Source of the DNA: Chrysoperla carnea
Taxonomy: Eukaryota; Arthropoda; Insecta; Neuroptera; Chrysopidae
Assembly (NCBI RefSeq): GCF_905475395.1
Contig: NC_058339.1
Span: 5,216,001 to 5,280,000 of the forward strand
Length of the DNA stretch: 64,000 bases
Direction: 5' to 3'
The notes beneath the pieces are model-generated. The model made no database searches, was not told the DNA's origin, and worked only from the letters and a program-made list of their open reading frames with translations. Within the stretch, counting starts at the first letter, position 1; every line of letters begins with the position of its first letter. A program made the translations under genes and the position numbers. Shown here one piece after another: positions 1 to 10,900 of this stretch.

Positions 1-321
1 TATACAAATATGGACAGAAGAGAACCTGTAGAAGATCCTTCTTCCGTACATGGAAATGATGCATGATGCATGATATACGGAATAATAACATACAGCAAGC
101 AAGCAGTACTTACTTAGTAAGTGGTTTGTTTTGTTTTGTATGTTATGTATAACAATTAACAAACAACAATACAATCCTAAACCATATTGGTCAAGAATTG
201 TTTCAGGGAAACCACTCCAGGAATATGCTATTTAAGAGAGGCAGTAGTTTGGAGAATCAACCCATTAGTTAGGGTGAAATTTACAAACTGAAGTTTTGAG
301 TAAGGTTGACCCAGTGTGGTG

Positions 322-598
322 GAAGACCCAATTGACCTATGTTGCTCATTTACGAACTCGTTTACGAACTCATTTTTACGTCCTGAGTACGCTGTAAAAA
401 TATCAACTTGGTATCTTTTTTAGTTTTTGAGTTATCGTGATGACAGACGGACAGACGACAGACAGACAGGCAACCGAAAATGGACTAATTTTGTGAACAC
501 CTATACCAAAATTTGTTCGTGGCATCAACATTTTTAAGCGTTACAAACTTGTGACTAAACTTAATATACTTTGATATATATTTCATATATATGGTATA
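322..598 (+). repeat. GTCY-type dispersed element, partial copy 1
   Basis: This matches the right-hand part of a family seen at least six more times in the window (21.8, 29.4, 35.9, 42.8, 57.3 and 63.3 kb). Shared blocks are a GACCCAATTGACC start, a CGTCCTGAGTACGCTGTAAAAAT block, a degenerate GACAGACGGACAGAC microsatellite and an AT-rich hairpin end (ATATATTTCATATATATGGT). A GTCY microsatellite plus a terminal hairpin resembles non-autonomous Helentron (DINE-1/HINE-like) elements. That class assignment is inference. The first 320 bases of the window hold nothing recognisable. Confidence 0.7.
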
Positions 599-876
599 AC
601 AATGAATCGCTTTAAATAGTTAGTAGATTCCAAAAAAACCCTAACGAAATCGGTTTGAAGAGTACTTTTGGGAATCAATTTCATCCCCCTATATTCGATT
701 CCGTTATCAATGAACCAAATATTGGTGTCAAGTACTTGAATGTCGATATCCAGGCAGTGAAAAAATGGTTCAGATGTAGGTACCGGCTATTCATTAATGA
801 TAGCGAATAAACTATTATGAATAAATACTGATTATTGGGTTGGATTGGGTTGGGTTGATGAAATGGAAAATAGAAA

Positions 877-1160
877 ATGAAAATAATTCCGCCATATCAT
901 CGACTGTTCATCTCATTAAATTATGCGACCAAGATTTGTCGCGTAACTCTTCCGGTCAGCGTAACTACCGCAAAGAGATCTTTTTCTACACTTCACGGAG
1001 TAAAATTTTGGTTGAGTGCTTCAATGGGACAGGAAAGATTATTCGGGCTTGTTTTTCTAAACATCTTGAAACCGATGATATTATCAACGCTTTCGCGAAA
1101 AAAAACGAAAACTTGAATTTGTTATTATTTGATTTGAAGTTTTTTGAAAAATTTCATCAA
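877..1160 (+). pseudogene. hAT transposase C-terminal (dimerisation) fragment, frameshifted
   Basis: One frame from about 877 to 1070 encodes a block reading LPVSVTTAKRSFSTLHGVKF followed by a GQERLFGLVFLNI-like stretch. This matches the conserved C-terminal dimerisation region of hAT-type transposases and ZMYM1-like domesticated relatives (pattern LPVS-aER-FS-lk-iKt-lRs-mgqeRL). The expected continuation, dii-aFakk, then appears in a different frame (DDIINAFAKKNE), so a frameshift interrupts the relic. There is no N-terminal zinc finger or catalytic region nearby. It is a decayed transposase fragment, not a host gene. Confidence 0.6.
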
Positions 1161-2785
1161 AATTGGTTCAGTAGTTTAGAATCTAAATGTGACACTGTGA
1201 TGTGTAAATAAACGGACATTTACTTTTGTAATTTTTGTTACCGAACAAACTAACATTTTACAGGTTTATTAATTTACTAATACACTGTACAAAATCTTGG
1301 TTAGGGCGTCATATATTTTGTAAACATCTCTTTTATACGAATCCACTGTATCGATCGTAAGCGAGTTCATTACTCCGAGTCGCACTTTGCCGATTATTGG
1401 GTGTTGTGCCGTGCCCATCACCTTTTTTGAGGGCTGAATCCGCGCTTGATAGCCTTAGTAATAAGGGCGAGTTATGATTGATTTTCAATACGGATCCCTT
1501 AAAAACTAAATAAGTGTTACTTAAAAAACTGCTGCGTATATTATGTATGAGTTAATAATTTTTTTTAATAATATACAAGAAAAACATTCAAAAAACTTGT
1601 GGCGCCGTTTGTTCAACAACAATAACCAAACCACAATGATTATGTCAAATGAATTAGTCATTGCGTGATGCTGGTGACTACTGTAAAACGAGTCAGTCAC
1701 TACACAGTTTTTTTTTTTGTTCAATCTTCAATAATTCATTCAATACTATAGTCCGTGCTGCATGCTCAATATATTGTTTTTAATGAACGCACCAAATTAG
1801 AACAAAGAAAGGCCAGAAACAAGACACAATTGCAAAACAAAAAAGACCAGAAACAATACACAAAAAATAGGAAGAAACAAGTAAAATTTACAAAATTATA
1901 AAAACCCGACTAATGCATTTTTTTTCCATATAGGCAGATCTCTCCAAACTGAGCCTATTTTCTTGAAATATAGCTAAGACCACCCTCCATTTAATTACCA
2001 TTCAAACAAATAAAAAAATCAACATATGTTCATACGTTTAGGGGCTACGATGCATCGCTATCCTAAACGAAGCTACGATCATACGTTTAGGAGCTACAAA
2101 GAGAAAGATATAGGTTAGTCCAGTATCACCATTGTCCGATATCACCATAGAGATACGTATAAAAATTTGTTTTGCTAAAAGAGATGGGAAATCAATTTTT
2201 GAATGCTTATATATTGGTTAAGTTTATTAAATTTAAATTTAATAATGTAAAAAGAATACCGCTCTTAAACTATGACCATCGAATGACGGGACACCCTGTC
2301 TATTTTTTAATTGTAAAAGTGTGTGTTGACTGTTTTTCATGGAATTTCCGGCTTTAAAAAAAGTTGCGAGCACGAGTCTTTACCAATAACAGTCATACAA
2401 CCAGCGTTCATATCGTTCATACACAGAATAATAATTCATATATTATTCGTGTATTTTTTTAATGAGATCATAGTCTTCTATAGTCTAAGCGCTCATACAT
2501 TTTTTTGGTAGATATTTGATAAATCTTCATTAGAATTCATTCCTATATCGATTACCGTTCCCGAGCATTTTCAGTATAAATTTTTTCCATCCCCGAAAAT
2601 GGGTCGCTCTCACTCCCTGGACAAGATCGCATAAATTTTTTTTAACTTCTCAATTTCAGCTTTAAACAATGCAGTCGAGCAATTTTTATAAAAATTTATT
2701 AACTGGCCCTGGATTCTGAAATTTTAAGATATTTATGCCTTACGCCACTCTGATTCAGTCAATATAGACGAAAAAAAGGCCGGAC
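1161..2785. other. Intergenic, no gene recognised
   Basis: AT-rich sequence with only short chance reading frames. Around 2030-2100 a short motif near CATACGTTTAG is repeated. No conserved domain, tRNA or convincing exon was seen. Confidence 0.5.
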
Positions 2786-3709
2786 CTGGAAAAAATTACA
2801 ATAGTGACTCTGAGGTTATTGATCGTTAGGGGGGCATGTAAATAACTTTAAAAATAATTAAGAGAATTTTTCGTTCCGCTGTTTTTGAGAAAATCCAAAA
2901 AAATGGGGAAAAAAAATTTGGAATGCGTTTTTCTCGGAATCTATTGGTTTAAGGGAAAAGTTGTAGAAGACATTGTCAGCTACATTTTATGTCATTGGAG
3001 CAACGTCATACGAGTTAAATTACAAAAAGTAGGTGGCGTTAAAGTATCAAAAAAAGGGTTTTCACGATTTTCATTAAGAAAAAATGATGTTTTTGTAAAA
3101 GTGTAAATGAGAAAGTTGTTTGACTCAAAATTAGCTTCAACTTTTATTTAAACAATTTTTATGAAAAACTTACCGTTTCCGAGCTATAGTAAAACAATGT
3201 ATGTTTAAAATAAACCAAGAAAATAAAAAGGAAATCAAGTACTCCTTTTCAAAATTTTAAAAAACTTAACTTTCAGATTTTTTAGCAAGCTGTATTTCAA
3301 AAACGGTAAGTTTTACAAAAAAATTGTTGAAATAAAAGTTGAAGCTAATTTTTAGTCCAACAACTTTTTCATTTACACTTTTACAAAAAAATCATTTTTT
3401 CTTAATGAAAACCGTGGAAAACCCTTTTTTTGATACTTTAACGCCACCTAATTTTTGTAATTTAACTCGTATGACGTTGCTCCAAGGACATAAAATGTAG
3501 CTGACAGTGTCTTCTACATTTTTTATTTGAAAAACTTTTCCCTTAAATCAATAGATTCCGAGAAAAACGCCTTCCAAATTTTTTTTTCCCATTTTTTTGG
3601 ATTTTCTCAAAAACTGCGGAACGAAAAATTTTCTTAATTATTTTTAAAGTTATTTACATGCTCCCCTAACGATCAATAACCTCAGAGTCACTATTGTAAG
3701 TTTTTCCAG
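2786..3709. mobile_element. Foldback element with ~400-bp inverted arms
   Basis: The left arm (about 2786-3180) is the imperfect reverse complement of the right arm (about 3301-3709), with a spacer of about 120 bp. Matching landmarks include CAATAGTGACTCTGAGG near 2800 against CCTCAGAGTCACTATTG near 3681, and the CTTACCGTTT / AAACGGTAAG pair next to the spacer. A 73-codon frame in the left arm is explained by the repeat and has no recognisable domain. Transcription through it would give a long hairpin RNA. No target duplication was resolved. Confidence 0.8.
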
Positions 3710-4088
3710 TCAAAATGCCAGATTTACTGTACCACTCTATTAGTGATAATTTTTACAAAGAAAATCTCATTTTTTACTTATTATACTATTTGAGTATTAG
3801 GTATCCATGAACTGTCAAATTTTGTTTTGAAATACATATCTAAATATTAAAATAAAAAAATAATACTTATTTTATTTTGAAATATTTCAAATATTTTGAA
3901 TAGTTTCATACAAAATTATTGTTTAAACAACTCCATTTAATTAATTATGTGATCGATATGAAACCTATGAATAGATAAATACTTATAATAACAAAAGTGA
4001 CATGAATATCCGGAACAAGAAATATAATTTATCCGGAATATTATTCATCATGTACCAAAATTAGACTGAAAATGTTAAGTTTCACTGG

Positions 4089-6398
4089 ATGGCCAATTTT
4101 CATAGTGTTTTTCGAACAACATTACTATTACTAACTACAAAACTGAACAACGTACAATTTCACAGGTAAATCACACAGGTGATCAATATTTACCTAGCTC
4201 TAATAGGTTTCATTAATGCGGAGTCCTGGTCCCGGAATTAAGCACATAAGTGATAGCTAGCGAAAAACTGACATCGTAGCTGAAAAAAATCACCCAAAAT
4301 TAGTGGGTTTCAAAAAAAACTTCAAGAAGATTGGATCAAATTTGCCTGTACTATCAAAAAAATCGAATTTTTTAACTTAATGACGTCATCAGAATCCAAA
4401 AAATTTAATTTTACTCTATCACATCCAAATTTTATCCAATTTTGATAAACTAAATATGTAATTCTACTAAATTTGGGTTATATTTTTCAAATTTGTGATC
4501 AAAATTAACATAGCTCTATTAGGTTCTCTTTATAATTCATATTAAAATAGATGATTATTTCTAGTTATAGACTATATGGAACTTATAAAAACTGGTCCCA
4601 AAAATTTCATGCGGTCTTGAATTCACCGCAATATAATGTATATTGTATTGGTGAACTACTTCATGTGATTCAAATGAAACATTTGTACCCAGACTCTAAA
4701 AGATTTGTTGATAAAAAATTACGTGTTCCACCACAACAAGTACTAAATAATTTTGCATTATTAAAACGTATTAAACCACATTTACCCGAATCGTCTTTAT
4801 CGAAATTTTTACTGAAAAATTTTGAAGATGAACACAGTTTACAACAGTATACGCCAACCGATTGGGCACCATATCCAGAATTGTTGACGAAAATTAAAGA
4901 TCGAAAATTACGTAAATTTGCATTAGAATTGCATGCATTATGGAATGTATTAAGTCGACGTATTTATGAGGATTGTATGATCAATGCAGATAAATATAGT
5001 TTATTGTACGTTCCAAAACCATTTGTTATACCTGGTGGACGATTTCGTGAATATTATTACTGGGATTCATATTGGATCATTCGTGGACTCTTAATCTGTG
5101 ATATGTATGAAAGTGCCAAACATATGATTGAAAATTATTTGTACTTAGTTGAAAAATATGGTTAGTATTTTAACCTCTTTGAATTCGTATTAACCCCTAA
5201 CCCTATTTTTAACCCTTAACCCTTTCCCTTCTAGGTCTGATACCAAATGGTGGACGCTTATATTATGTAGACCGATCTCAACCCCCATTACTAGCAAAAA
5301 TGTTTGATACTTACATGGACTTCACAAACGATGAACCATTTTTAAATGAAGCTCTACCGAAAATTGAAGAAGAATTTAATTTTTGGGATAATACTCGAAG
5401 TGTAAGCGTACAAAAAGATTCGAAAATACATATGATGTATCATTACGATTCATTTCAATTTACACCACGACCAGAATCATATCGTGAAGATTTTCGGTGT
5501 TCATTAGCGTTGCCAAAAGATGCACGGCCGTTATTCTATAATGAAGTTCGTGCAGCTGCTGAATCTGGTATTGATTTTAGTTCTCGATGGTGGGTACCTG
5601 ACTGGGAACTACGACCAGATTTTACAAATATACGTGCTACCCATATCATTCCCGTTGATTTGAATTCAATTCTGGAAAATAATGCACGTATTTTGGCAAA
5701 ATCATTTGAAAGAATTGGTAATGATAAAAAAGCGAAATTATACAAAGCAAAAGCTGATCAAATTAAAACTGCAATCGATCAAGTTTTGTGGAATGATGAT
5801 GTTGGCATTTGGTGTGATTATGACTATATTAATCAGGTCGGGTATACAAAAAATTTTAACTTAAGAGATTTTCGCAAAAGAGGCTCTTTGATTCTAGTTC
5901 ATTAAAACAATTTTTGATTTCATTTGACAGGTTTCACGAACGAGATTTTATCCATCAAATTTGACACCATTATGGACACAAAGTTATCCATTTGAAAATC
6001 AAAAGTATATAGAGAAGGCAGTGAAATATTTAAAAAATAAGGATATAATTAACATTTATGTGGGCGGTGTACCATCCAGTTTAAAGCGAACAGGAGAACA
6101 ATGGGACTTACCAAATGCATGGGCACCACATCAAGATATCGTTATTAAAGGTTTATCCTATTCAAATAATGACGAAGCACAAAAATTGGCTCAATTGTTA
6201 GCTGAACGTTGGGTACGCCATAATTATATTTTATATAAAGAAAGTCGTTCCATGTTTGAAAAGTATAGTGCGATGGCTCCTGGAATGGGTGAAGGTGGTG
6301 AATATGAAATACAAACAGGATTTGGATGGACAAATGGTGTTATCATTGATCTTATAACCTCGTTTAATATTCGTTTAGATGTAGAACAATATATTTAA
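4089..6398 (+). CDS. Treh: Trehalase, secreted (Tre-1-like), four exons
   Basis: Glycoside hydrolase family 37 trehalase, hydrolysing trehalose to two glucose, probably extracellular. The exons that join in frame are 4089-4165, 4565-5160, 5235-5836 and 5931-6398, giving 580 residues, normal for insects. Family signatures seen are PGGRFREYYYWDSYW and QWDLPNAWAP, with GEGGEYEIQTGFGW near the C-terminus. The catalytic acid is expected to be the Asp in ESGIDFSSRWW and the base the Glu in the EYEIQTGF stretch. Exon 1 encodes a short N-terminus with an LLLL core that could be a signal peptide. It is the least certain exon: its donor phase fits the 4565 acceptor, but an alternative acceptor at 4571 also fits. 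No C-terminal membrane segment follows, so the soluble type is favoured over the membrane-anchored Tre-2. The last two donors are GTTAGT and the less usual GTCGGG. Confidence 0.93.
4180..4530 (+). repeat. Single ~316-bp satellite unit inside trehalase intron 1
   Basis: This is a diverged copy of the unit tandemly repeated at 6.7-7.6 kb. Shared words include CTAGCTCTAATAGGTTTC, AAGTGATAGCTAGCG, CCAAAATTAGTGGGTTT and TTATCCAATTTTGATAAAC. It covers nearly all of the 399-bp intron between proposed trehalase exons 1 and 2. Confidence 0.85.
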
Positions 6399-6485
6399 GT
6401 GTAATCCTGGTTGATCTTCCCTCATCCAGCTATCAAATACAAGTGTAAAACAATATTTATGTACTGATGTTTTTGTTTTTTGGTT

Positions 6486-6506
6486 AATAAAATAAGTTTT
6501 AATAAA
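6486..6506 (+). promoter_or_regulatory. Polyadenylation signals of trehalase
   Basis: Two AATAAA hexamers lie at 6486-6491 and 6501-6506, about 90-110 bp after the trehalase stop codon, a normal 3'-UTR length. Confidence 0.7.
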
Positions 6507-6711
6507 AATCCCATTTCCTTAAACTATATATTTGTCATAATGGTTCAGGAGATAAATGGAAAAAATCCGTCCAAGATAACTTGTGTTCAGATTTTAATAC
6601 CAGTCAAAGATATCGTCCTATCTGCCGTTTTGAACCAAGATTAAATACTTGACCAAGATTTAATATAACCGCAACAACATAGGATTCTTTATCCACCAAA
6701 AACCAATAAAT

Positions 6712-7612
6712 TTTATTTTGCTCTATCACATTCAAATTTTATCCAATTTTGATAAACCAAGTATGTAATCCTACTAAATTTGGGTCATACTTTTCAAATT
6801 GGTGATCAAAATTAACCTAGCTCTAATAGGTTTCAAGCATGTGGAGTCTTGGTCCCAGAATTAGCCACATAAGTGATAGCTAGCGAAAAACTGACATCAC
6901 AGCTGAAAAGAATGACCCAAAATTAGTGGGTTTTAAAAAAAATTCCAATAAGATCGGATCAAATTTGCCTTAGTTATCAAAAAAATAAAATTTTTTAACT
7001 TTATGACGTCATCAAAAAACAAAAAATTTTATTTTGCTCTATCACATTCAAATTTTATCCAATTTTGATAAACCAAGTATGTAATCCTACTAAATTTGGG
7101 TCATACTTTTCAAATTGGTGATCAAAATTAACCTAGCTCTAATAGGTTTCAAGCATGTGGAGTCTTGGTCCCAGAATTAGCCACATAAGTGATAGCTAGC
7201 GAAAAACTGACATCACAGCTGAAAAGAATGACCCAAAATTAGTGGGTTTTAAAAAAAATTTCAATAAGATCGGATCAAATTTGACTGAGTTATCAAAAAA
7301 ATAAAATTTTTTAACTTTATGACGTCATCAAAACCAAAAAATTTAATTTTGCTCTATCACATTCAAATTTTATCCAATTTTAATAAACCAAGTATGTAAT
7401 CCTACTAAATTTGGGTCATACTTTTCAAATTTGTGATCAAAATTAATGTATCTCTAATAGGTTTCAAGAATGTGGAGTCTTGGTCCCAGAATTAGCCATA
7501 TAAGTGAAAGCTAGCGAAAAACTGACATCACAGCTGAAAAGAATGACCCCAAATTAGTGGGTTTTAAAAAAAATTTCAATAAGATCGGATCAAATTTGAC
7601 TGTGTTATCTAA
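6712..7612 (+). repeat. Satellite array, about 2.9 units of ~316 bp
   Basis: Tandem units are defined by GCTCTATCACATTCAAATTT starting near 6720, 7036 and 7351, giving a period of 315-316 bp. Units are more than 90% alike by eye. Two unit junctions carry the palindrome TGACGTCA (7004-7011 and 7320-7327), as does the intron copy (4381-4388). The array ends near 7612 where sequence turns unique. A reading frame at 7511-7708 on the minus strand is only satellite read-through. Confidence 0.92.
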
Positions 7613-7935
7613 AAGGCCTGTGTTATTGAGGTTTCCATATGTAGCCAACTTAAGTAGACACGTTGTATAATTGTTTTGTATTATATTCTCAACGCAATCA
7701 TCTCGCAAGGATTTTTCCAGTTCATCTCCCGGACCAGAAGAAAATAACTAACATAATTAATTAGTAAAATACCCTGCATTTGCTATTCTGTTATTCGTCT
7801 GTTTATAATTTAAACCTCTTAAGTACCTAATAATTTCAATAAATTATATATAAATGAATTATTATTTAATTGTTTATAAATAAAAACTTTTTTAATTTTC
7901 TTTAATATGTTTATATAAAATTTACAATATTATGA

Positions 7936-10900
7936 TTAAAAAACTTCATTTTGTTTGTTTTTTCGAGCCTGTAACAATGCTGGAGTTTTTGCTCTGCCAC
8001 TCGGGGGTCGCTCAGTTCTTAATTCACCCAAGCGAGAACCAATGGGAATAATTTGCTTTGTATTTGGATTTTCTTGAAGACTACTCGGTTTTTCTTCATC
8101 AATCGTTTCTGTTAAAAATAAATAAAATAAATAATATTAAAAAAATTTGTTATTAAATCATACAAAATTATGTAAATTTTAGAGCCAAAAAGTCGAATAA
8201 AAAAGAAAAGTATGAAAAATTATTTCAGCTACAACTTTGATTTGCATTCAGTTTTATTGGTTGCATATTTTTCTTATTAATTTCCCCTCCTGCGAAAAGT
8301 ACTGAAAAAAAAATATAAATGTCTAAAATTCATACAAGTAAACCGTGCTACGTTACCATTTTCAATATCTTCTTGTAAATCCGTTGTAAATTGCATATTT
8401 TTCATAACTCGCTCTAAAATATTATGTAAATGTTTCTTAAATTTATTGATATCTTCGAGTCGTGTTAGTGATTCAACATTTGCACGATATGTATCTTTTT
8501 CAGATTTAGCGAAGACCGTACGAAGTAAATGATTCAAAGAAATATCTACCACATCTTCCCAACCCTAAAAAAGTTTAATTTATTTTTAATCTTTATATCC
8601 TATTTTAAATACGAAAGTGACTTTGTTTGTTTATTTGTTATGCTTTCACGCAAAAACTACTTAATGTATTTTAATGAAACTTCACAATAATATAGCTCAT
8701 ACATCAGAATAACACATGGGCTAGAATTTTTTTAAATTGTATTCTTACTGGCGTATTATTCTCACCATTTTTTTAAAAAGTTCAATTTAAGTGTCACTAG
8801 CCAGAGATCATTTTGGGCAACATTGCATGACCGTAATAAACTTATAATCTGTGTTCGTTAGTTAGACTATTTTGATTGAAGTTTCTATGGATCGAGGGTA
8901 ACTTGAATGTTATATTTACCTGATTATCATTTTCAACAACTGAACAATTCAATGCTGATTTTAATTCAAGATAAATCGATTTTGGTACACCAGATAATTC
9001 AATTAACAATAAAATTAAATACAAAGTACTTGATAAACGTGTTTGATTCAATGCCAGTATTGAAAAACTTTCTTCTAAATTATACAATGATTTTAACATT
9101 AAATCGTTAGTATCATCCAGCAACATTTGTAGATTTGTTAATGTGGATGGTGTTTTCTCTTTTAATTTGGACATTAAACGTTTTTCAATCATACGGTATT
9201 GAGTTGCATATTGTGCAGATTCTATTTAAATAGAGATAATATATTAAATTAAGGTATATTGCAAACTATAGTCTCGCCATCTGCGAGTGAATTAAACAAG
9301 TAGTCAGAAATCTTAGTCGGTAATTTAGGTACAAATAAATATTTATATATGAGTAGAAACATTTATGTGAATGTGTGGACAAAAATAAATATGTATATGT
9401 TATTTAACAAGGTGATTCTCGACAGAAAAAATGTAAATCTTTAGGTCCAGGGTACAACGAGCGAAACATACGGACTAGTTGACTACCCTTCGAGAGTCAA
9501 TGTCTGCCAATTGTGTGTACCTACCTGTTTGTAGTTCTAAAACATTTTGTCGACTCTTAAAATGTCGATCAATTGCATCTAATAATTGTGATATTGGTAA
9601 CGATGTAGAAGTTTGTGTAATATTAAAATCTTTTTGTTTGATAAAATGTTTTTTCAAACGTAAAATTAGATCTTGCGTTAAATAATTTAATGATGCAATC
9701 GAATCAGATTGTAATCGATAGCGTTGTGATGATTTTGCTGCTAGTATAGTAACTATATTCGATGGATTCGTTAATTGAACAAATCCAATTGCATTACTGC
9801 TAAGTGATAATGCACTTTCTCCAGCAAATTCTGAAATAGTAATACAAATAATTTTTTTCACGTCTATCTGCATAATAGTTTTTGAGTTGCTGCTCATGAC
9901 TTTGATTTTATACAATAAGCCAGACCGCCGATTTGGTCAAATGGGTCTTATCAATTGGACCAGTCAGTCAAAATGTTGCCGATTCCAATGGAATGAATTC
10001 TTGATATGAAAACACTCCCTCCCTTCTTCTCATCGGTCAACTCTAGTTACGCCACTGAAGACATGTGTGTACAAGAGAATAACCCATGAGAAAATTTTTT
10101 AGGCGACAGGAAAAACTTATCATTTAATAATTTTAAACGATACAGCATATTTTCCAACTATTGCTTTAGTGCCCGCTAAAAAATATAAAAGAAAATTTTA
10201 CCTGGAAACAATGTCGCCAAAGAAACAACCGGTTCGGTGGTGTTTAAAGTAATTTTGACAGCACTCTCTTTAACGGGTGCACATACATTTGAAGCTAATC
10301 GTAATGGTATCTGGCCAAACTTTCGTAAAACTCGTGGTACACCATTTATGGTGATACATGAAATAATCACTTGAAAATTTAGTGAGACAATATCATAGGG
10401 TAGTTCTTGATAAATATATGATTTATAAATATATTTCTCTTGGATTTTATTTAAATAAATGGTTTTCGGTTCACATGTAAACGGTTTCATTACATCAATT
10501 AAAATTTGTATTTCATCAAATTGTACTTTCGGTAGTAATTCTATTGTAATTTCACACATTTGTATATCATAATTTGTTATTTGTGTTTTATAAAAACATT
10601 GTTCCAAATTTGGATTTATTATCATATTTATCTCTAAATCACGTTCAGCTGCTGTTTTCGACATTGCTACCACTAAAAAATGATTTTAGAATATACAGGG
10701 TGTTCTTTATTTGCTAGTAGCTACTATGATATAGGTTAGATTAGGTTAGAGTGGCTGTCCTGGGGTGGGACACACTTAGACCATAGGGTCCGTTGTGTTA
10801 CCGTAAATGAGTTGGCCCATCCCCGGCCACTACTCCATGAACCATTTGGAACTGTTTAAGAACAGCAGGAGGGCTTTGACGTCGACTGACTTTAGGAAGT

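Noticed and set aside
7511-8552. Minus-strand frame at 7511-7708 as an extra BBS9 exon
   Set aside because: It is satellite sequence; the BBS9 frame already ends at a stop at 7936 after a complete protein.
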